Positions 52,386-61,965 are shown, counted from the first letter of the stretch. The stretch: 64,000 bases of DNA from DASRHT01 sp035650355 (GCA_035650355.1 DASRHT010000018.1:62001-126000), one strand, 5' to 3'. The notes: a model not told the origin generated them from the letters alone. Program-made: numbers and translations.

Positions 52386-54605
52386 ATGCATACAAATACG
52401 AATATGTCAGAAAAGAGAATTACCGATATTCTCAATCAGCGTGAGCCTTTCTCGCGGGAGATGCAGGCCAAACAATATAATTTGCGGCAACAGCTACACG
52501 CTTTAAGAGCGTTAGAAGGACAATATCGGAAGATCGAGCGGCAGGGTCCCCAGGGAATGTTCAGCTTGATCCAACATCTTCCTCTTCCTCAGTTGATAAG
52601 AAAGATGGAAGCACTGGAGCGAGAGCTGGACAAGCCGGTACGCCGTTTTGCGCGCCAGACGCTCAATATCGGGGTGGTTGGGCGTGCCGGTCAGGGGAAA
52701 AGCACGTTGCTACAAAAGCTAAGCGGCGTAGGATCAGAGGTTATTCCAGCCGGCAATCGCGGCTTTTGTACCGGCGTACGCAGCGTTATCCAGCACAATG
52801 CCGATCTCGCTCAAAAAGGAGGGCTGATCAGCTTTTATACGCGAGAGGAATTCCTCCGCGACGTATTAGCTCCCTACTATCAACGGTTGAGTCTCGGTGA
52901 TGAGCCGCGCGCTCTGGAAAGTTTCATTGCTCAACCTTTGCCGAGATCGCTGAAAAAGGATGCGCTCTCGCGGGCGATGTATCAGCATCTGGAGGAATAT
53001 AAACAGCGTGCGCCGATTTATGAAAAACTGCTTGGCTCGGCTGATTTGCCTGTGCCGATTCAGAATGTGCGCCGATACGTGGCGCAGGACTCGCTGGATG
53101 GCAGTCAACGGTACTACGAATTTATGGCGGTAAAAGAGGCGATCATCACTACCGACTTTCACCAGAAAGATGTCGCAAAAATTGCGCTTGTTGACATGCC
53201 GGGACTGGGTGATACCGGCGTAGGCGACGATACACGTTTGATGCGGGGGTTGGGCGAGGAGGTCGATGTGGTGATTTTTGTCCTGATGCCTCATATGCGC
53301 GCTGAATTGCAGGATGTTGATTTTCAGCTTTACGACCTGGCGCATGATGCTATGGGGGGAATCATACCGATAGAAGACTGGTCATTTATGGTGCTCAACC
53401 ATAAAACGACGCCGGGCGATGATAATGGGGTGCGTTGCGAAGATATCAAGGGCAAGATAGAAAGCGGCGTCTCAGGTCACGGTGACCATCCAATCAAAGT
53501 AGTGCAGTGCATCGTCGCGGATTGTAGCAACGAAGCTGCCGCAGGCTCGCAAGTGCTGATGCCGGTGCTTGAGTATCTGGCCCATGAAATGCGTGCGCTC
53601 GATGAGAAATATATCGCTGGCTGGCGTCTAAAGCTTTGCACCCTTGACCAGGAGATTGAACAACTACTTGAGCAGATGTCCTCAATACTTGACGAAAGGG
53701 CGGCGGAGCACAAAGAGGATCAGGCATTCGAAGAGTGTTTTGGTGCATTATGGCCGCAACTCACTACTGCTTCGTTCAATCTCGTTGAGCAACTCAAGCA
53801 AGAAAATACTAATCCCAACGAGCAGTTTGTTTTACACCTGCGCGAGATTATCACAGCCTGCCGCCAGGATCAGGGCCTGCCCACCATCGACGAGATCCCG
53901 CAGCGGGTCGGAGCTTATGGCGCTCCCATCAATGCTTTTAACGATTACCTGCATCATATGCGTACGCATCTCACCCGGCACTTCATAAACATTGATGAGT
54001 ATACCAATTTCACGATGGATGAAGTAAAGACCAAGATCGCGCATCTTTTCCTCTCTGCTGGTCGCCTGGACTACCTTTTTTCGCGGCTAGGGGAAGAGAA
54101 AGAGTTGCTGGCGGTGATGGCAACCCAGCCTTTGCTGGCTGAAGCGTTGCGCGGGACGTTTCGTATGCTTGGGAACTACCAGCTCTCTTTGCGTGGGGTG
54201 TTTCTCCATCGTATCCGCGAAGCTGATACGTTAGCGGATATCTCACCTTTCTATGGAACGCGCGTCCCGCCACGCGACTTTAGCCCGCAGAGTATGCTAC
54301 AGACGCTGGATATGTTGCAGAAGGCAGCGGTGGACAAAATCGAGCAGCGCCTGAGCAATTTTATCAGCATTCCCGGCAGTGCCGCCTGCGCGCTTGGTGA
54401 AGAATTTATCGACCAGACATTACGCTCGCAAAACGCGAAGAGAGACTGGCGTTTATTCTACAAGGCGCACCGGGCAACGATCTGGCCGGAGGTTTTTGAG
54501 CAAAGTATCGCCTGGAGCGAACTGCAACATACGTGGCAAATGGCCTGTCAGACGGCTAAGAGCGTGCATCTCGCCGCTCCCATCTGTACCCTTAATCAGA
54601 TTTGA
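52386..54605 (+). CDS. Dynamin-like GTPase 4 (no obvious membrane segment)
   Basis: A 739-residue GTPase with an N-terminal coil, G1 GRAGQGKS at 99-106, a long insert, G3 DMPG at 270-273 (Met replaces Thr/Ser) and a possible G4 NHKT. The rest is helical. Unlike its three neighbours it has no clear hydrophobic hairpin, so it may work as a soluble partner of the others. ATG 52386 follows GAAAGGAT. It is 14 bases from the zinc-ribbon GTPase gene. Confidence 0.82.
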   Translation: MHTNTNMSEKRITDILNQREPFSREMQAKQYNLRQQLHALRALEGQYRKIERQGPQGMFSLIQHLPLPQLIRKMEALERELDKPVRRFARQTLNIGVVGRAGQGKSTLLQKLSGVGSEVIPAGNRGFCTGVRSVIQHNADLAQKGGLISFYTREEFLRDVLAPYYQRLSLGDEPRALESFIAQPLPRSLKKDALSRAMYQHLEEYKQRAPIYEKLLGSADLPVPIQNVRRYVAQDSLDGSQRYYEFMAVKEAIITTDFHQKDVAKIALVDMPGLGDTGVGDDTRLMRGLGEEVDVVIFVLMPHMRAELQDVDFQLYDLAHDAMGGIIPIEDWSFMVLNHKTTPGDDNGVRCEDIKGKIESGVSGHGDHPIKVVQCIVADCSNEAAAGSQVLMPVLEYLAHEMRALDEKYIAGWRLKLCTLDQEIEQLLEQMSSILDERAAEHKEDQAFEECFGALWPQLTTASFNLVEQLKQENTNPNEQFVLHLREIITACRQDQGLPTIDEIPQRVGAYGAPINAFNDYLHHMRTHLTRHFINIDEYTNFTMDEVKTKIAHLFLSAGRLDYLFSRLGEEKELLAVMATQPLLAEALRGTFRMLGNYQLSLRGVFLHRIREADTLADISPFYGTRVPPRDFSPQSMLQTLDMLQKAAVDKIEQRLSNFISIPGSAACALGEEFIDQTLRSQNAKRDWRLFYKAHRATIWPEVFEQSIAWSELQHTWQMACQTAKSVHLAAPICTLNQI

Positions 54606-54619
54606 GGAAGGAAAAACAT

Positions 54620-56002
54620 ATGCAAGAGAAATGTCCTGAGTGCGGCAAGCCGCTCCGCTTTGTCGGCCAGAAATGGGAATGCTCTGGCGACCCTTTCCAT
54701 AAGATCCCTTTTAGTGGGAATAGAGGCTATACGGGAACTACATCCAGCCCTATACCTCGCAATCCTGCTACCAACCAGAAGGGAAATATTCAGGTCGTGC
54801 CGCTACGCTATCCAGTTCTGAGATCGCCAGGAGAGAGTAGCGGCATCATCGCGCCGAAACTCAGATGTCCATTTTGCGATTACGAGTTTCCTCTGAATGA
54901 GGCGACGGTCATGTCCACAGTCAATCCGGGGAAAGTGCTGCGTTCCGGCCAAACGGGGACGCTCGGAAGAATCTTTGGACCTAGAGGTCGCCTTGATAAG
55001 GAGATTTTCACCTCAGAGATGGCTGGTTATCAATGTCCACGCTGTCTGCTTGTTTTACCATATCACTATGAGTCCAGCACGAACATTTATATTGGCGTCG
55101 TAGGCGATACGTTTAGCGGGAAAACGCATTACCTGGCCGCGCTCCTGAGCCTGATGGAAGAAGGGGGGATGGCGCACAACGCTGTGTTTAGCTCGGTGCG
55201 TTTTGTTCCTCAGACTGAATATACAACGAAAATGCTCGAAGAATACCGTCAGGTATTCGAAGAGCAACAAGAATTCGCAATCACGAGACCATTTCTGTCA
55301 GGAAAAAAGGACGAGATTCCTCTATGGAGCCCATTGATATTCAATATGCTTATTCGGCAATCCAACTCAGTACAAGAATCGCGTTCCGTTAATCTCGTTT
55401 TTTATGATCTCTCTGGCGAAGATATCGCGAATGAACCGCGTCTGGCACAATATGGCTGGCCTGTTTTGCGCGCCCACGCGTTTATCTACCTCGCAGATCC
55501 TCTGAGCATGAAGGGTGTAGTGAATCTTTTGCCGACTGACAAAAAACCAAGAGCAGATTACCTCTCTTTCTATGCCCATCGATCCTCAAATGAGGTTCTG
55601 GACAACGTCATTAGTGTGGTTCGTCGCTGGCGCGGTCTGGCCCCAGATGCACAGTTATCGATGCCAGTCGCGATTACGATTTCAAAATCGGATCTGCTTG
55701 AGGAGATTATTCCTGCCGCTGAGCGTCAAAGCATGCCCTTCCTGAGTCCAGTACAATACGATGGATTTGTGCATATTGATGACTTTATGCGCAATCATGA
55801 AGCGATCAGTAAATGGCTTATCACCATGAAAGAAATGCAACTGAGACAATCAGCTCTTTATGTGCCGAATAGCAGCTTCTTTGCCGTGTCAGCTACGGGC
55901 GGCTCGGCTAATAGTGTCGGAAAATTCGCGCCTATGCAGTCACGACGCTGCCTTGATCCTTTGCTCTGGATACTCTGGCGTTTCGCAACAGGAGCGTATT
56001 AA
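54620..56002 (+). CDS. Zinc-ribbon TRAFAC-type GTPase (resembles the double-GTPase/DO-GTPase group)
   Basis: A 460-residue protein with three Cys-pair knuckles: C5/C8, C83/C86 and C139/C142 (CPEC, CPFC, CPRC). They are followed by a P-loop GDTFSGKT at 162-169 and a later Asp strand VFYDLSGED near 260-268. The pattern of zinc ribbons before a GTPase with GxxxSGKT and DxSGE matches, as far as I recall, the DO-GTPase proteins encoded next to GAP1 in predicted conflict systems. ATG 54620 follows GAGGAAGG; an in-frame TTG at 54602 is less likely. It is 36 bases from the next gene. Confidence 0.75.
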   Translation: MQEKCPECGKPLRFVGQKWECSGDPFHKIPFSGNRGYTGTTSSPIPRNPATNQKGNIQVVPLRYPVLRSPGESSGIIAPKLRCPFCDYEFPLNEATVMSTVNPGKVLRSGQTGTLGRIFGPRGRLDKEIFTSEMAGYQCPRCLLVLPYHYESSTNIYIGVVGDTFSGKTHYLAALLSLMEEGGMAHNAVFSSVRFVPQTEYTTKMLEEYRQVFEEQQEFAITRPFLSGKKDEIPLWSPLIFNMLIRQSNSVQESRSVNLVFYDLSGEDIANEPRLAQYGWPVLRAHAFIYLADPLSMKGVVNLLPTDKKPRADYLSFYAHRSSNEVLDNVISVVRRWRGLAPDAQLSMPVAITISKSDLLEEIIPAAERQSMPFLSPVQYDGFVHIDDFMRNHEAISKWLITMKEMQLRQSALYVPNSSFFAVSATGGSANSVGKFAPMQSRRCLDPLLWILWRFATGAY

Positions 56003-56038
56003 TACAGGCGTTTTGTTTCGTTAGAAGGATATGAGGCT

Positions 56039-57835
56039 ATGGAAAGAATCGATCAACTCATCTATACATGGTCTGAGGTTGGGCTGAGTGGCCGCACGGC
56101 GGGATTTCGTATTCGCGCCGCCTCGCGAGGATTAAGTGATGATCGAAGTCCACGCTACAGAAATCTGGAGCGTTATCTCCCCTATGATCTTCCGCCTGGG
56201 ATACGTGCAATCTCTATCCGTGCGGCGGACGCTCCCATCTGTCTGGCGCTGATAGATGCAGAGGAGGAACGTATCCTGGTGCGTAAAGAACTGCTGGATG
56301 TGGAGAGCGTGGGCAGGCCAGGAGCCTATCTGACGCATCTGCTGGCGGGTTTGCCCGCGCATTTTTCCGCCCGCGATGCGATTCTGCTCTGGCACGATGA
56401 TTTGTGGGTGACGACGAAGAATCCGCTTGACCCGCGACAACTCATGTTGGACCCGCTCCCTGAGCAGAGGCTCTTCTCGCGCAAAACTCCAGCCTGGCAA
56501 ATTGCTTCGATGGAAGATTTTCGGGCCTCGTTGTGCCTGGCCCTGGCCCACTTTTTGCGCACTTCATCTCCTGGGCAGCTTGCTTTGTCCGGCTCTTCCG
56601 AGACGATTGCTGCGCTGATCTGGGGCGTTACTCAGAGTTTGCCGCTCGCACTGCTGGCCGGGATGACGTTTAGCACGTACACAGATGGTCGCGACGCCAG
56701 TGAAAAAACAATTGCCGGTTTTTTCTCTGAACGCTTCCTGCCGCCCGCTGAAAGCTCTTTTGATGTGGATACGGCAGCCGCATTGCCGCGTCCAAAGGTA
56801 GATGGTATTGTTGAACACTATATCAACTTTTCCGTTACCGAGCTCTGCCGACGGGTACAGGTTCCGAGCCAGCGTGAAGATCAGCTCGCCTCATTGATTG
56901 AGCAAGCGGACAAGCAGAACGTCAGGGATGTTGCGGCTTTGCTCCAATTGTTCGAGGTATATCAACAGGAGCAGGAGCAGAAACGCCTCGCGGCGGAGCA
57001 ACAAAAAATCAGGGAGCAAGAGCGTTACAAGCCCGTTATGCCATCGATTCAACCTGTCCCGGTGGTTGAGCGGGAAATACAGAGCGATCAACCGGCTACC
57101 GCCAGACCGTATCGCCAACAACCGGCGGCACTTGCGCCGCAAAATTCGCCGCAGCAGGATGTCCGAACCCGGGGTTTTACTTCAGAGCCACCGCAACGAC
57201 CTGAACCCATTGGTATACGCGCAAGAGACGCAACGGGCGCGCTTGTCTCGCAGTTTCAGCAAGAATTAGAGCAGATTCGTCCGCGGCGTGTGCTGTATCG
57301 CGTCGTCCTGCTTTCACTTTGCCTGAATGTGCTCCTGCTTGCCGGGCTGTTTATCTCGCTGATCGCTCGTGTTCCGCAACCCAACTCTCTTGGACTGGTC
57401 GCATCTACACATACGCCGTCTGTATCGAAACATACACCGACGGTTCCAACTCGTAAAACTGTCACTCCGACCCCGATACTGATGGATGACGTCACGTTTT
57501 CTGCGATAAGCTCTCCCTCGGCAGCAAAAAATGCAGCTTTCACATTTTCCGTAGCAGTAAAAAATAGTGGCTCAAGTACCTGGAATGTGCAACAACACTA
57601 TCAACTGAAGTGTATTCCTAATCCTGATCCGGGGACGACAACAGATCAGGATTGCCCGGTGGAACAGCAGCTTGCCCTCATCACTTCATCTGTAGCGCCA
57701 GGTTCTGTCTACACATTTACCTTTCAATTTCAGTCGCCTGGCCCTGTTGGTTCACATACCATCAAGGTCCAGATGTTTAGAGATCAGACGCCGTTTGGCG
57801 GGTCCGAACTTTTATCATTCAAGATTACTTCGTAA
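56039..57835 (+). CDS. GAP1-like (GTPase-associated protein 1) N2 domain, membrane anchor, Ig-like tail
   Basis: A 598-residue protein. The start (IDQLIYTWSEVGLSGRTAGF, then RAASRGL) resembles the N-terminal type 2 domain of GTPase-associated protein 1, known from memory as the partner of DO-GTPases. Residues about 280-415 are a low-complexity, charged linker (Gln, Glu, Arg, Pro). One membrane helix lies at about 421-443. The rest, after a Thr/Pro/Ser linker, is a beta-sandwich like an NBR1/CARDB-type Ig domain (about 481-598, with two cysteines). So the GAP1 part should be cytoplasmic and the Ig part outside. ATG 56039 follows AAGGAT and GAGG. Confidence 0.7.
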   Translation: MERIDQLIYTWSEVGLSGRTAGFRIRAASRGLSDDRSPRYRNLERYLPYDLPPGIRAISIRAADAPICLALIDAEEERILVRKELLDVESVGRPGAYLTHLLAGLPAHFSARDAILLWHDDLWVTTKNPLDPRQLMLDPLPEQRLFSRKTPAWQIASMEDFRASLCLALAHFLRTSSPGQLALSGSSETIAALIWGVTQSLPLALLAGMTFSTYTDGRDASEKTIAGFFSERFLPPAESSFDVDTAAALPRPKVDGIVEHYINFSVTELCRRVQVPSQREDQLASLIEQADKQNVRDVAALLQLFEVYQQEQEQKRLAAEQQKIREQERYKPVMPSIQPVPVVEREIQSDQPATARPYRQQPAALAPQNSPQQDVRTRGFTSEPPQRPEPIGIRARDATGALVSQFQQELEQIRPRRVLYRVVLLSLCLNVLLLAGLFISLIARVPQPNSLGLVASTHTPSVSKHTPTVPTRKTVTPTPILMDDVTFSAISSPSAAKNAAFTFSVAVKNSGSSTWNVQQHYQLKCIPNPDPGTTTDQDCPVEQQLALITSSVAPGSVYTFTFQFQSPGPVGSHTIKVQMFRDQTPFGGSELLSFKITS

Positions 57836-57878
57836 ATTATAGTGTAAATAGCACAGATCCAGAGGGAGAAACTCAGCA

Positions 57879-58526
57879 ATGGAACGGCGCACACCATTCT
57901 CTTTTTTCGTTCGGTTGATCTTTATTGTGTTGGTGATAGCCCTTATTGGCACAGGAGCTTATACCGCCTATAATCTGCTACAAAAGCCCACTCTTTACTT
58001 GCCGACAAATGCAACCGTCATCACGCAAGTGCAACGTATCGGCAAGTTGGAGACTGCCTCTTACACGCTGCAACAAATTATTGCGTACGACCCGGATGCG
58101 AATTCCTGGTGGCATTTTCTTGGCGATTCCCAGAAATTGTTCGTGGTGTATGGCAACGTCACTGCCGGTATCGATCTCTCTAAGCTCAGCAGCAGCGATA
58201 TACAGATACAGGGAAAAGAGCCTGGCAAAGCTTCGCTAACGTTCAATGCGCCAGCACCGCAAATTCTGAACTCAGCCGTTGATACCAGCCGGACACAAGT
58301 CTATGACGCGGGTAGTGGCATCATTGGATTATGGAATCAAAATCTCGATGAGAACACAACCCTGAAAATACTGTCAGCCGCGAAGGACTCGCTGCAAGGT
58401 GAAGCCTGTAAGGGAGGCATCCTCCAGCAAGCATCTGATAGCGCCAGAACCCAATTAACATCACTGTTTACGACTATAGGCTTTTCAACGGTGGTTATCA
58501 ATATACCGAGCGGTACGTGTAGCTAA
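57879..58526 (+). CDS. Membrane-anchored DUF4230-like protein
   Basis: A 215-residue protein with one N-terminal membrane helix (about residues 9-33) and an outside domain. The string NATVITQVQRIGKLETASYTL is typical of DUF4230 proteins, whose function is unknown. Two cysteines near the end (about 177 and 214) may pair. The strong site GAGGGAGAAA precedes the ATG. It is the last gene of the GTPase operon. Confidence 0.72.
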   Translation: MERRTPFSFFVRLIFIVLVIALIGTGAYTAYNLLQKPTLYLPTNATVITQVQRIGKLETASYTLQQIIAYDPDANSWWHFLGDSQKLFVVYGNVTAGIDLSKLSSSDIQIQGKEPGKASLTFNAPAPQILNSAVDTSRTQVYDAGSGIIGLWNQNLDENTTLKILSAAKDSLQGEACKGGILQQASDSARTQLTSLFTTIGFSTVVINIPSGTCS

Positions 58527-58561
58527 ACAGATGTTGCAACGTTACATACCGCAACTTTTGC

Positions 58562-58591
58562 GCCGGGCTGTTCTCGCAGAGCCAGCCCGGC
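58562..58591 (+). terminator. Hairpin after the GTPase operon
   Basis: GCCGGGCTG at 58562-58570 pairs with CAGCCCGGC at 58583-58591, followed by TTGCTTCCC. It starts 36 bases after the last operon stop. Moderate terminator. Confidence 0.6.
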
Positions 58592-58777
58592 TTGCTTCCC
58601 TGGCTCATCAGCAGGCGTGGAAGAGGATATGCAAAAGATGGTCGAAGTAATACTGAGAAGTTGTTTGCCGGATGATTGTCTTTGATGGTATTTTATAAAT
58701 AATTGAATCGCAGTTACTTCCCCCTTTAGAGAACTATCAATTTCTCATTTTAATTGTATCATGATTGTCAATCATTC

Positions 58778-58805
58778 ACACCGTTCCAAAGAACGGTGTT
58801 TTTTT
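58778..58805 (+). terminator. Rho-independent terminator before the methyltransferase gene
   Basis: ACACCGTTC at 58778-58786 pairs with GAACGGTGT at 58791-58799 around CAAA, followed by seven T. A textbook terminator on the plus strand, 62 bases before the next ATG. The 340-base gap contains no gene. Confidence 0.85.
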
Positions 58806-58866
58806 GGCTTCATTTCCGGTACACTTGCTCTCCAATCTGTTGAAAAGATGAGAAAGGAATCTTCCA

Positions 58867-59694
58867 ATGATGACTGATGGAAAGACTGCTCAACCTGCCG
58901 ATCTCCATGAGGAGACGCGTCGGATCTGGAACCAGAAAGCCGCATTTTGGGACGAGAGGATGGGTGAAGGCAACCAGTTCCAGCGCCTGCTGATCGGTCC
59001 TGCGTGCGAGCGGTTGCTCAACTTGCAGCCAGGTGAAACCGTCCTGGAGATTGGCTGTGGCAACGGCGTCTTTGCACGCCGTATGGCCCAGCTCGGTGTG
59101 AATGTGATCGCCACGGACTTCAGCTCTCAATTCCTCGAACGCGCCCGTACACGCTCTTCTGAGCATTCCGACCGTATCGACTACCGCCAGGTGGATGCCA
59201 CCCGAGAGGAGGAGATTGTGGCTCTGGGAGCACAATGCTTTGATGCTGCTGTCTGCAATCAGGCTATCATGGATATGACCGAAATCGAGCCGCTGATGCG
59301 CGGCATCCGGCAGGTGGTCAAGCCTGGTGGGCGCTTTGTCTTCTCGTTGAGCCATCCCTGCTTTAACCAGGCTGGCACGACATTCAGCGTGGAAGAGACC
59401 ACCATCAATGGCGAAATCGTCAGGACCTATGCAATTAAAACCACCAGCTATCTGCATTTCAGCCCTCAGAAAGGGGTAGGGATGCTGGGTGAGCCTGTTC
59501 CTCACTACTACTTTGATCGTCCCTTGCACGTTCTCTTCAACGCCTGTTTTCAAGCGGGCCTGATGCTTGATGGGCTGGAAGAGCCAGCCTTCGATCCTCC
59601 TCATGATGGCTCACAGCCGGGGAACGTATTGAGCTGGGCCAACTATCGCGAGATCCCGCCTGTACTGGTCGCTCGCTGGCGTATTCCGCACTGA
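58867..59694 (+). CDS. Class I SAM-dependent methyltransferase
   Basis: A 275-residue Rossmann-fold methyltransferase. Motif I VLEIGCGNGVFA (about 59-70), acidic residue of motif II at ATDFS, and post-I strings AVCNQAIMDM and VKPGGRFVFSLSHPC follow in the usual order (Methyltransf_11 type). The substrate is unknown. The start is ATG 58867 after AAGGAA. Isolated between a terminator and a convergent gene. Confidence 0.9.
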   Translation: MMTDGKTAQPADLHEETRRIWNQKAAFWDERMGEGNQFQRLLIGPACERLLNLQPGETVLEIGCGNGVFARRMAQLGVNVIATDFSSQFLERARTRSSEHSDRIDYRQVDATREEEIVALGAQCFDAAVCNQAIMDMTEIEPLMRGIRQVVKPGGRFVFSLSHPCFNQAGTTFSVEETTINGEIVRTYAIKTTSYLHFSPQKGVGMLGEPVPHYYFDRPLHVLFNACFQAGLMLDGLEEPAFDPPHDGSQPGNVLSWANYREIPPVLVARWRIPH

Positions 59695-59729
59695 ATGTTG
59701 TCGCGGCTTTGGACTGCGAAAATCGCGGA

Positions 59730-61004
59730 TCAAGCTCTCTCGTCACGGGAGAGCTTGCATACCTTAACAACCTCATCTGTAATACTTGCAGAGGGAATGC
59801 TCCCGATAATGTGTGTTTTATTCCATAAGACCGCCGCTTTCGTTTCTTCGAAGCTAAATGGGTTGGGATCTAACGTCACCCCAAAGTGCCAGAGACTGGA
59901 AGCCCAGACTTGCTTTGAATAGACATTTCCAGGAAAGTAGGGAACTATTGTAGGAATGTGTAAAGCTCCTGAAATGTGAGCAGGCCCGGTATCATTCGAT
60001 AGAACGAATGCGGCATGCTTGATAATTACCGCGAGATCTCGTAACGAGTCTATTGTATGTACCAATATTCGAGCGTTAGTCTGTCCTTTAAGAAGATCAC
60101 CATAATCATCCTGCAAATCTGACTTTTTTAAGCCCTCTGGCTGCTGGTCATCAGGGCCAGATGCTATCAGGAAATCAAGTTTCTGAGTTGGAAAGTTGCG
60201 CGCAAAATAATCATGGATCAATACGATTACCTCATCCCATCGCGGATAACATTTAGCAATAACGACAGATTGAAAAAAACATACTATCTGCATTGCTTCT
60301 GGATTGAGACCTAAAGTCTCTACGAGATAAGGATATCGCGCCTCATCGTGCGCGGAAAGCAATATATTGGGCTGAGCTTTGTCGCTGTCGATGGAACCTT
60401 CTGGCAGGCTCAATAACTCTTCTATGAAATCAGCATATCTTCTATAAGGACCACGATGAACATAACTTCTCACTGCTACCCGGAAAAGATGCGATAACGT
60501 TGTTACTGTACGAATGCGGCTGCTGGGTTCATTGCTATGGATAAGCATTTCCTGCTCTATGTGCAAATAAGGAGCGCCATCATTTGCACCATTAAAATCC
60601 ATGATCATAATATTGTCTTGCCCAGGATGATAAGCTGGTAATTTCCAGATATTATTGGTTGCATCTGATGGTGCCTGAAAGACGTTAATCTGCCGGGAAT
60701 ATCGTGCTTGATAAAGCTTCTCATCAAATAACTCTACAACGTTTTCATCGACGACGATGCTAATATCTACATCATTAATATGAAGACAATCCAGTGCAAG
60801 CAGGATACCTTCAAGAAAAGCTGTACCCACAATGGACTCCCCTAACCTTCCAGCCTTACCACCCAAACGTATAAGTATGCCATTGGCTTCTTTAAATATC
60901 TTGCTCACATAGTCTAATGTTTCTTGATCCTGTCTTGATATTACAAGATGCTTATGCAAAGCAAGCTCTTGTAAGAAAGACATGTCACCGATTCTGGTTG
61001 TCAA
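59730..61004 (-). CDS. Glycosyltransferase family 9-like protein
   Basis: A 424-residue protein whose C-terminal half matches the heptosyltransferase fold (GT9): SNDTGPAHISGALHIP (about 335-352) is the donor-site signature. The N-terminal half should bind the acceptor. The predicted start is a TTG at 61004 with AAAGGATC upstream; ATG 60983 is an alternative. No other polysaccharide genes are nearby. A Gram-positive-like cell without lipopolysaccharide would use it for some other glycan or for protein glycosylation. Confidence 0.78.
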   Translation of the reverse strand: MTTRIGDMSFLQELALHKHLVISRQDQETLDYVSKIFKEANGILIRLGGKAGRLGESIVGTAFLEGILLALDCLHINDVDISIVVDENVVELFDEKLYQARYSRQINVFQAPSDATNNIWKLPAYHPGQDNIMIMDFNGANDGAPYLHIEQEMLIHSNEPSSRIRTVTTLSHLFRVAVRSYVHRGPYRRYADFIEELLSLPEGSIDSDKAQPNILLSAHDEARYPYLVETLGLNPEAMQIVCFFQSVVIAKCYPRWDEVIVLIHDYFARNFPTQKLDFLIASGPDDQQPEGLKKSDLQDDYGDLLKGQTNARILVHTIDSLRDLAVIIKHAAFVLSNDTGPAHISGALHIPTIVPYFPGNVYSKQVWASSLWHFGVTLDPNPFSFEETKAAVLWNKTHIIGSIPSASITDEVVKVCKLSRDERA

Positions 61005-61260
61005 ACCTTGATCCTTTCATCATTTCCTTTTCCTCTGTCCAGGATACCACAGACTGAACATGTCGGCACCTGGATATGCGGTAAGAGGTGGGGGAGTGGT
61101 AGCAGACAAAACATTTCCAATAGATGCATCATATATGTTATAATTCGTATGATGATTATCATATAATTTTTCCATCAAAGACAAATTTTTTTAAAATAAA
61201 ATGGTATATCAATACTTCTATCGCAAAATTTTGTTTTGAGTTGTTCACGGGAGGATAAGA

Positions 61261-61965
61261 ATGGCAGAAGCGACCGTTGTGGAATTAGGTTTCTCCGTTG
61301 TAGCGAAAGTTGGTCCAGCCGGTATCAGGCGAGGAATGCAATGGCTGCTCGGGAAAGTTATCCTTGTCGTGGGGCCGCCTCGTTCGGGAAAGACGACCTT
61401 CATCAATTATCTCTGCTTGCAGCAGTTCCAACGTCAACATGATACTGATGTGACAACACGGTTCGAAGATAGTGGCAAGTTCGACATTAAGATGGGGCGA
61501 GATGATATGCTGCGTGTGAGTGTCAAAAAAGTGGTGGATTTTCCAGGAGATATAGGTGCTGTGGCTCACGCTGAAGAAGTGTTCAAACGGAGACCCCATG
61601 CGATCATTATCTTTACTGATCTTGCTGTACCAGCAGAGGAAGACCCAAATGGTGCTGCTGTCTGGCTGGCAAAGTTTTGCAGTCATCTTGAATCGCTATG
61701 GCGCAGGAATGGGAGCATAAGAGGTAACCGAACAAAAGCCGTACTGGTTGTCATGAACAAACACGACAAGATAACAGATGAGCAAGTCCTGATCGACCGA
61801 AAAAGACAGCTGCGAACGATTCTTCATGATGAGCTGCGACAGGCTCGTGGGCGAATGAGGCGTGAAATAGCCATTCTGCCATGTACGCTCGTGAAAAACG
61901 CTGAAGGACATGACGAAGTAGATAATGTCGTCACCTCATTAGTGAAAGGGCTGGCAAAATGGTAA
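61261..61965 (+). CDS. Small P-loop GTPase
   Basis: A 234-residue single-domain GTPase: G1 GPPRSGKT at 38-45, G3 DFPG at 93-96, G4 NKHD at 166-169, all in the right order and spacing for the TRAFAC class. GGGAGGAT precedes ATG 61261. Its stop overlaps the next start by seven bases, so it is coupled to a small membrane protein. An AT-rich region with a TATAAT box at 61139-61144 lies upstream. It is unlike the dynamin genes and could be an Arf/Rag-like signalling GTPase. Confidence 0.85.
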   Translation: MAEATVVELGFSVVAKVGPAGIRRGMQWLLGKVILVVGPPRSGKTTFINYLCLQQFQRQHDTDVTTRFEDSGKFDIKMGRDDMLRVSVKKVVDFPGDIGAVAHAEEVFKRRPHAIIIFTDLAVPAEEDPNGAAVWLAKFCSHLESLWRRNGSIRGNRTKAVLVVMNKHDKITDEQVLIDRKRQLRTILHDELRQARGRMRREIAILPCTLVKNAEGHDEVDNVVTSLVKGLAKW

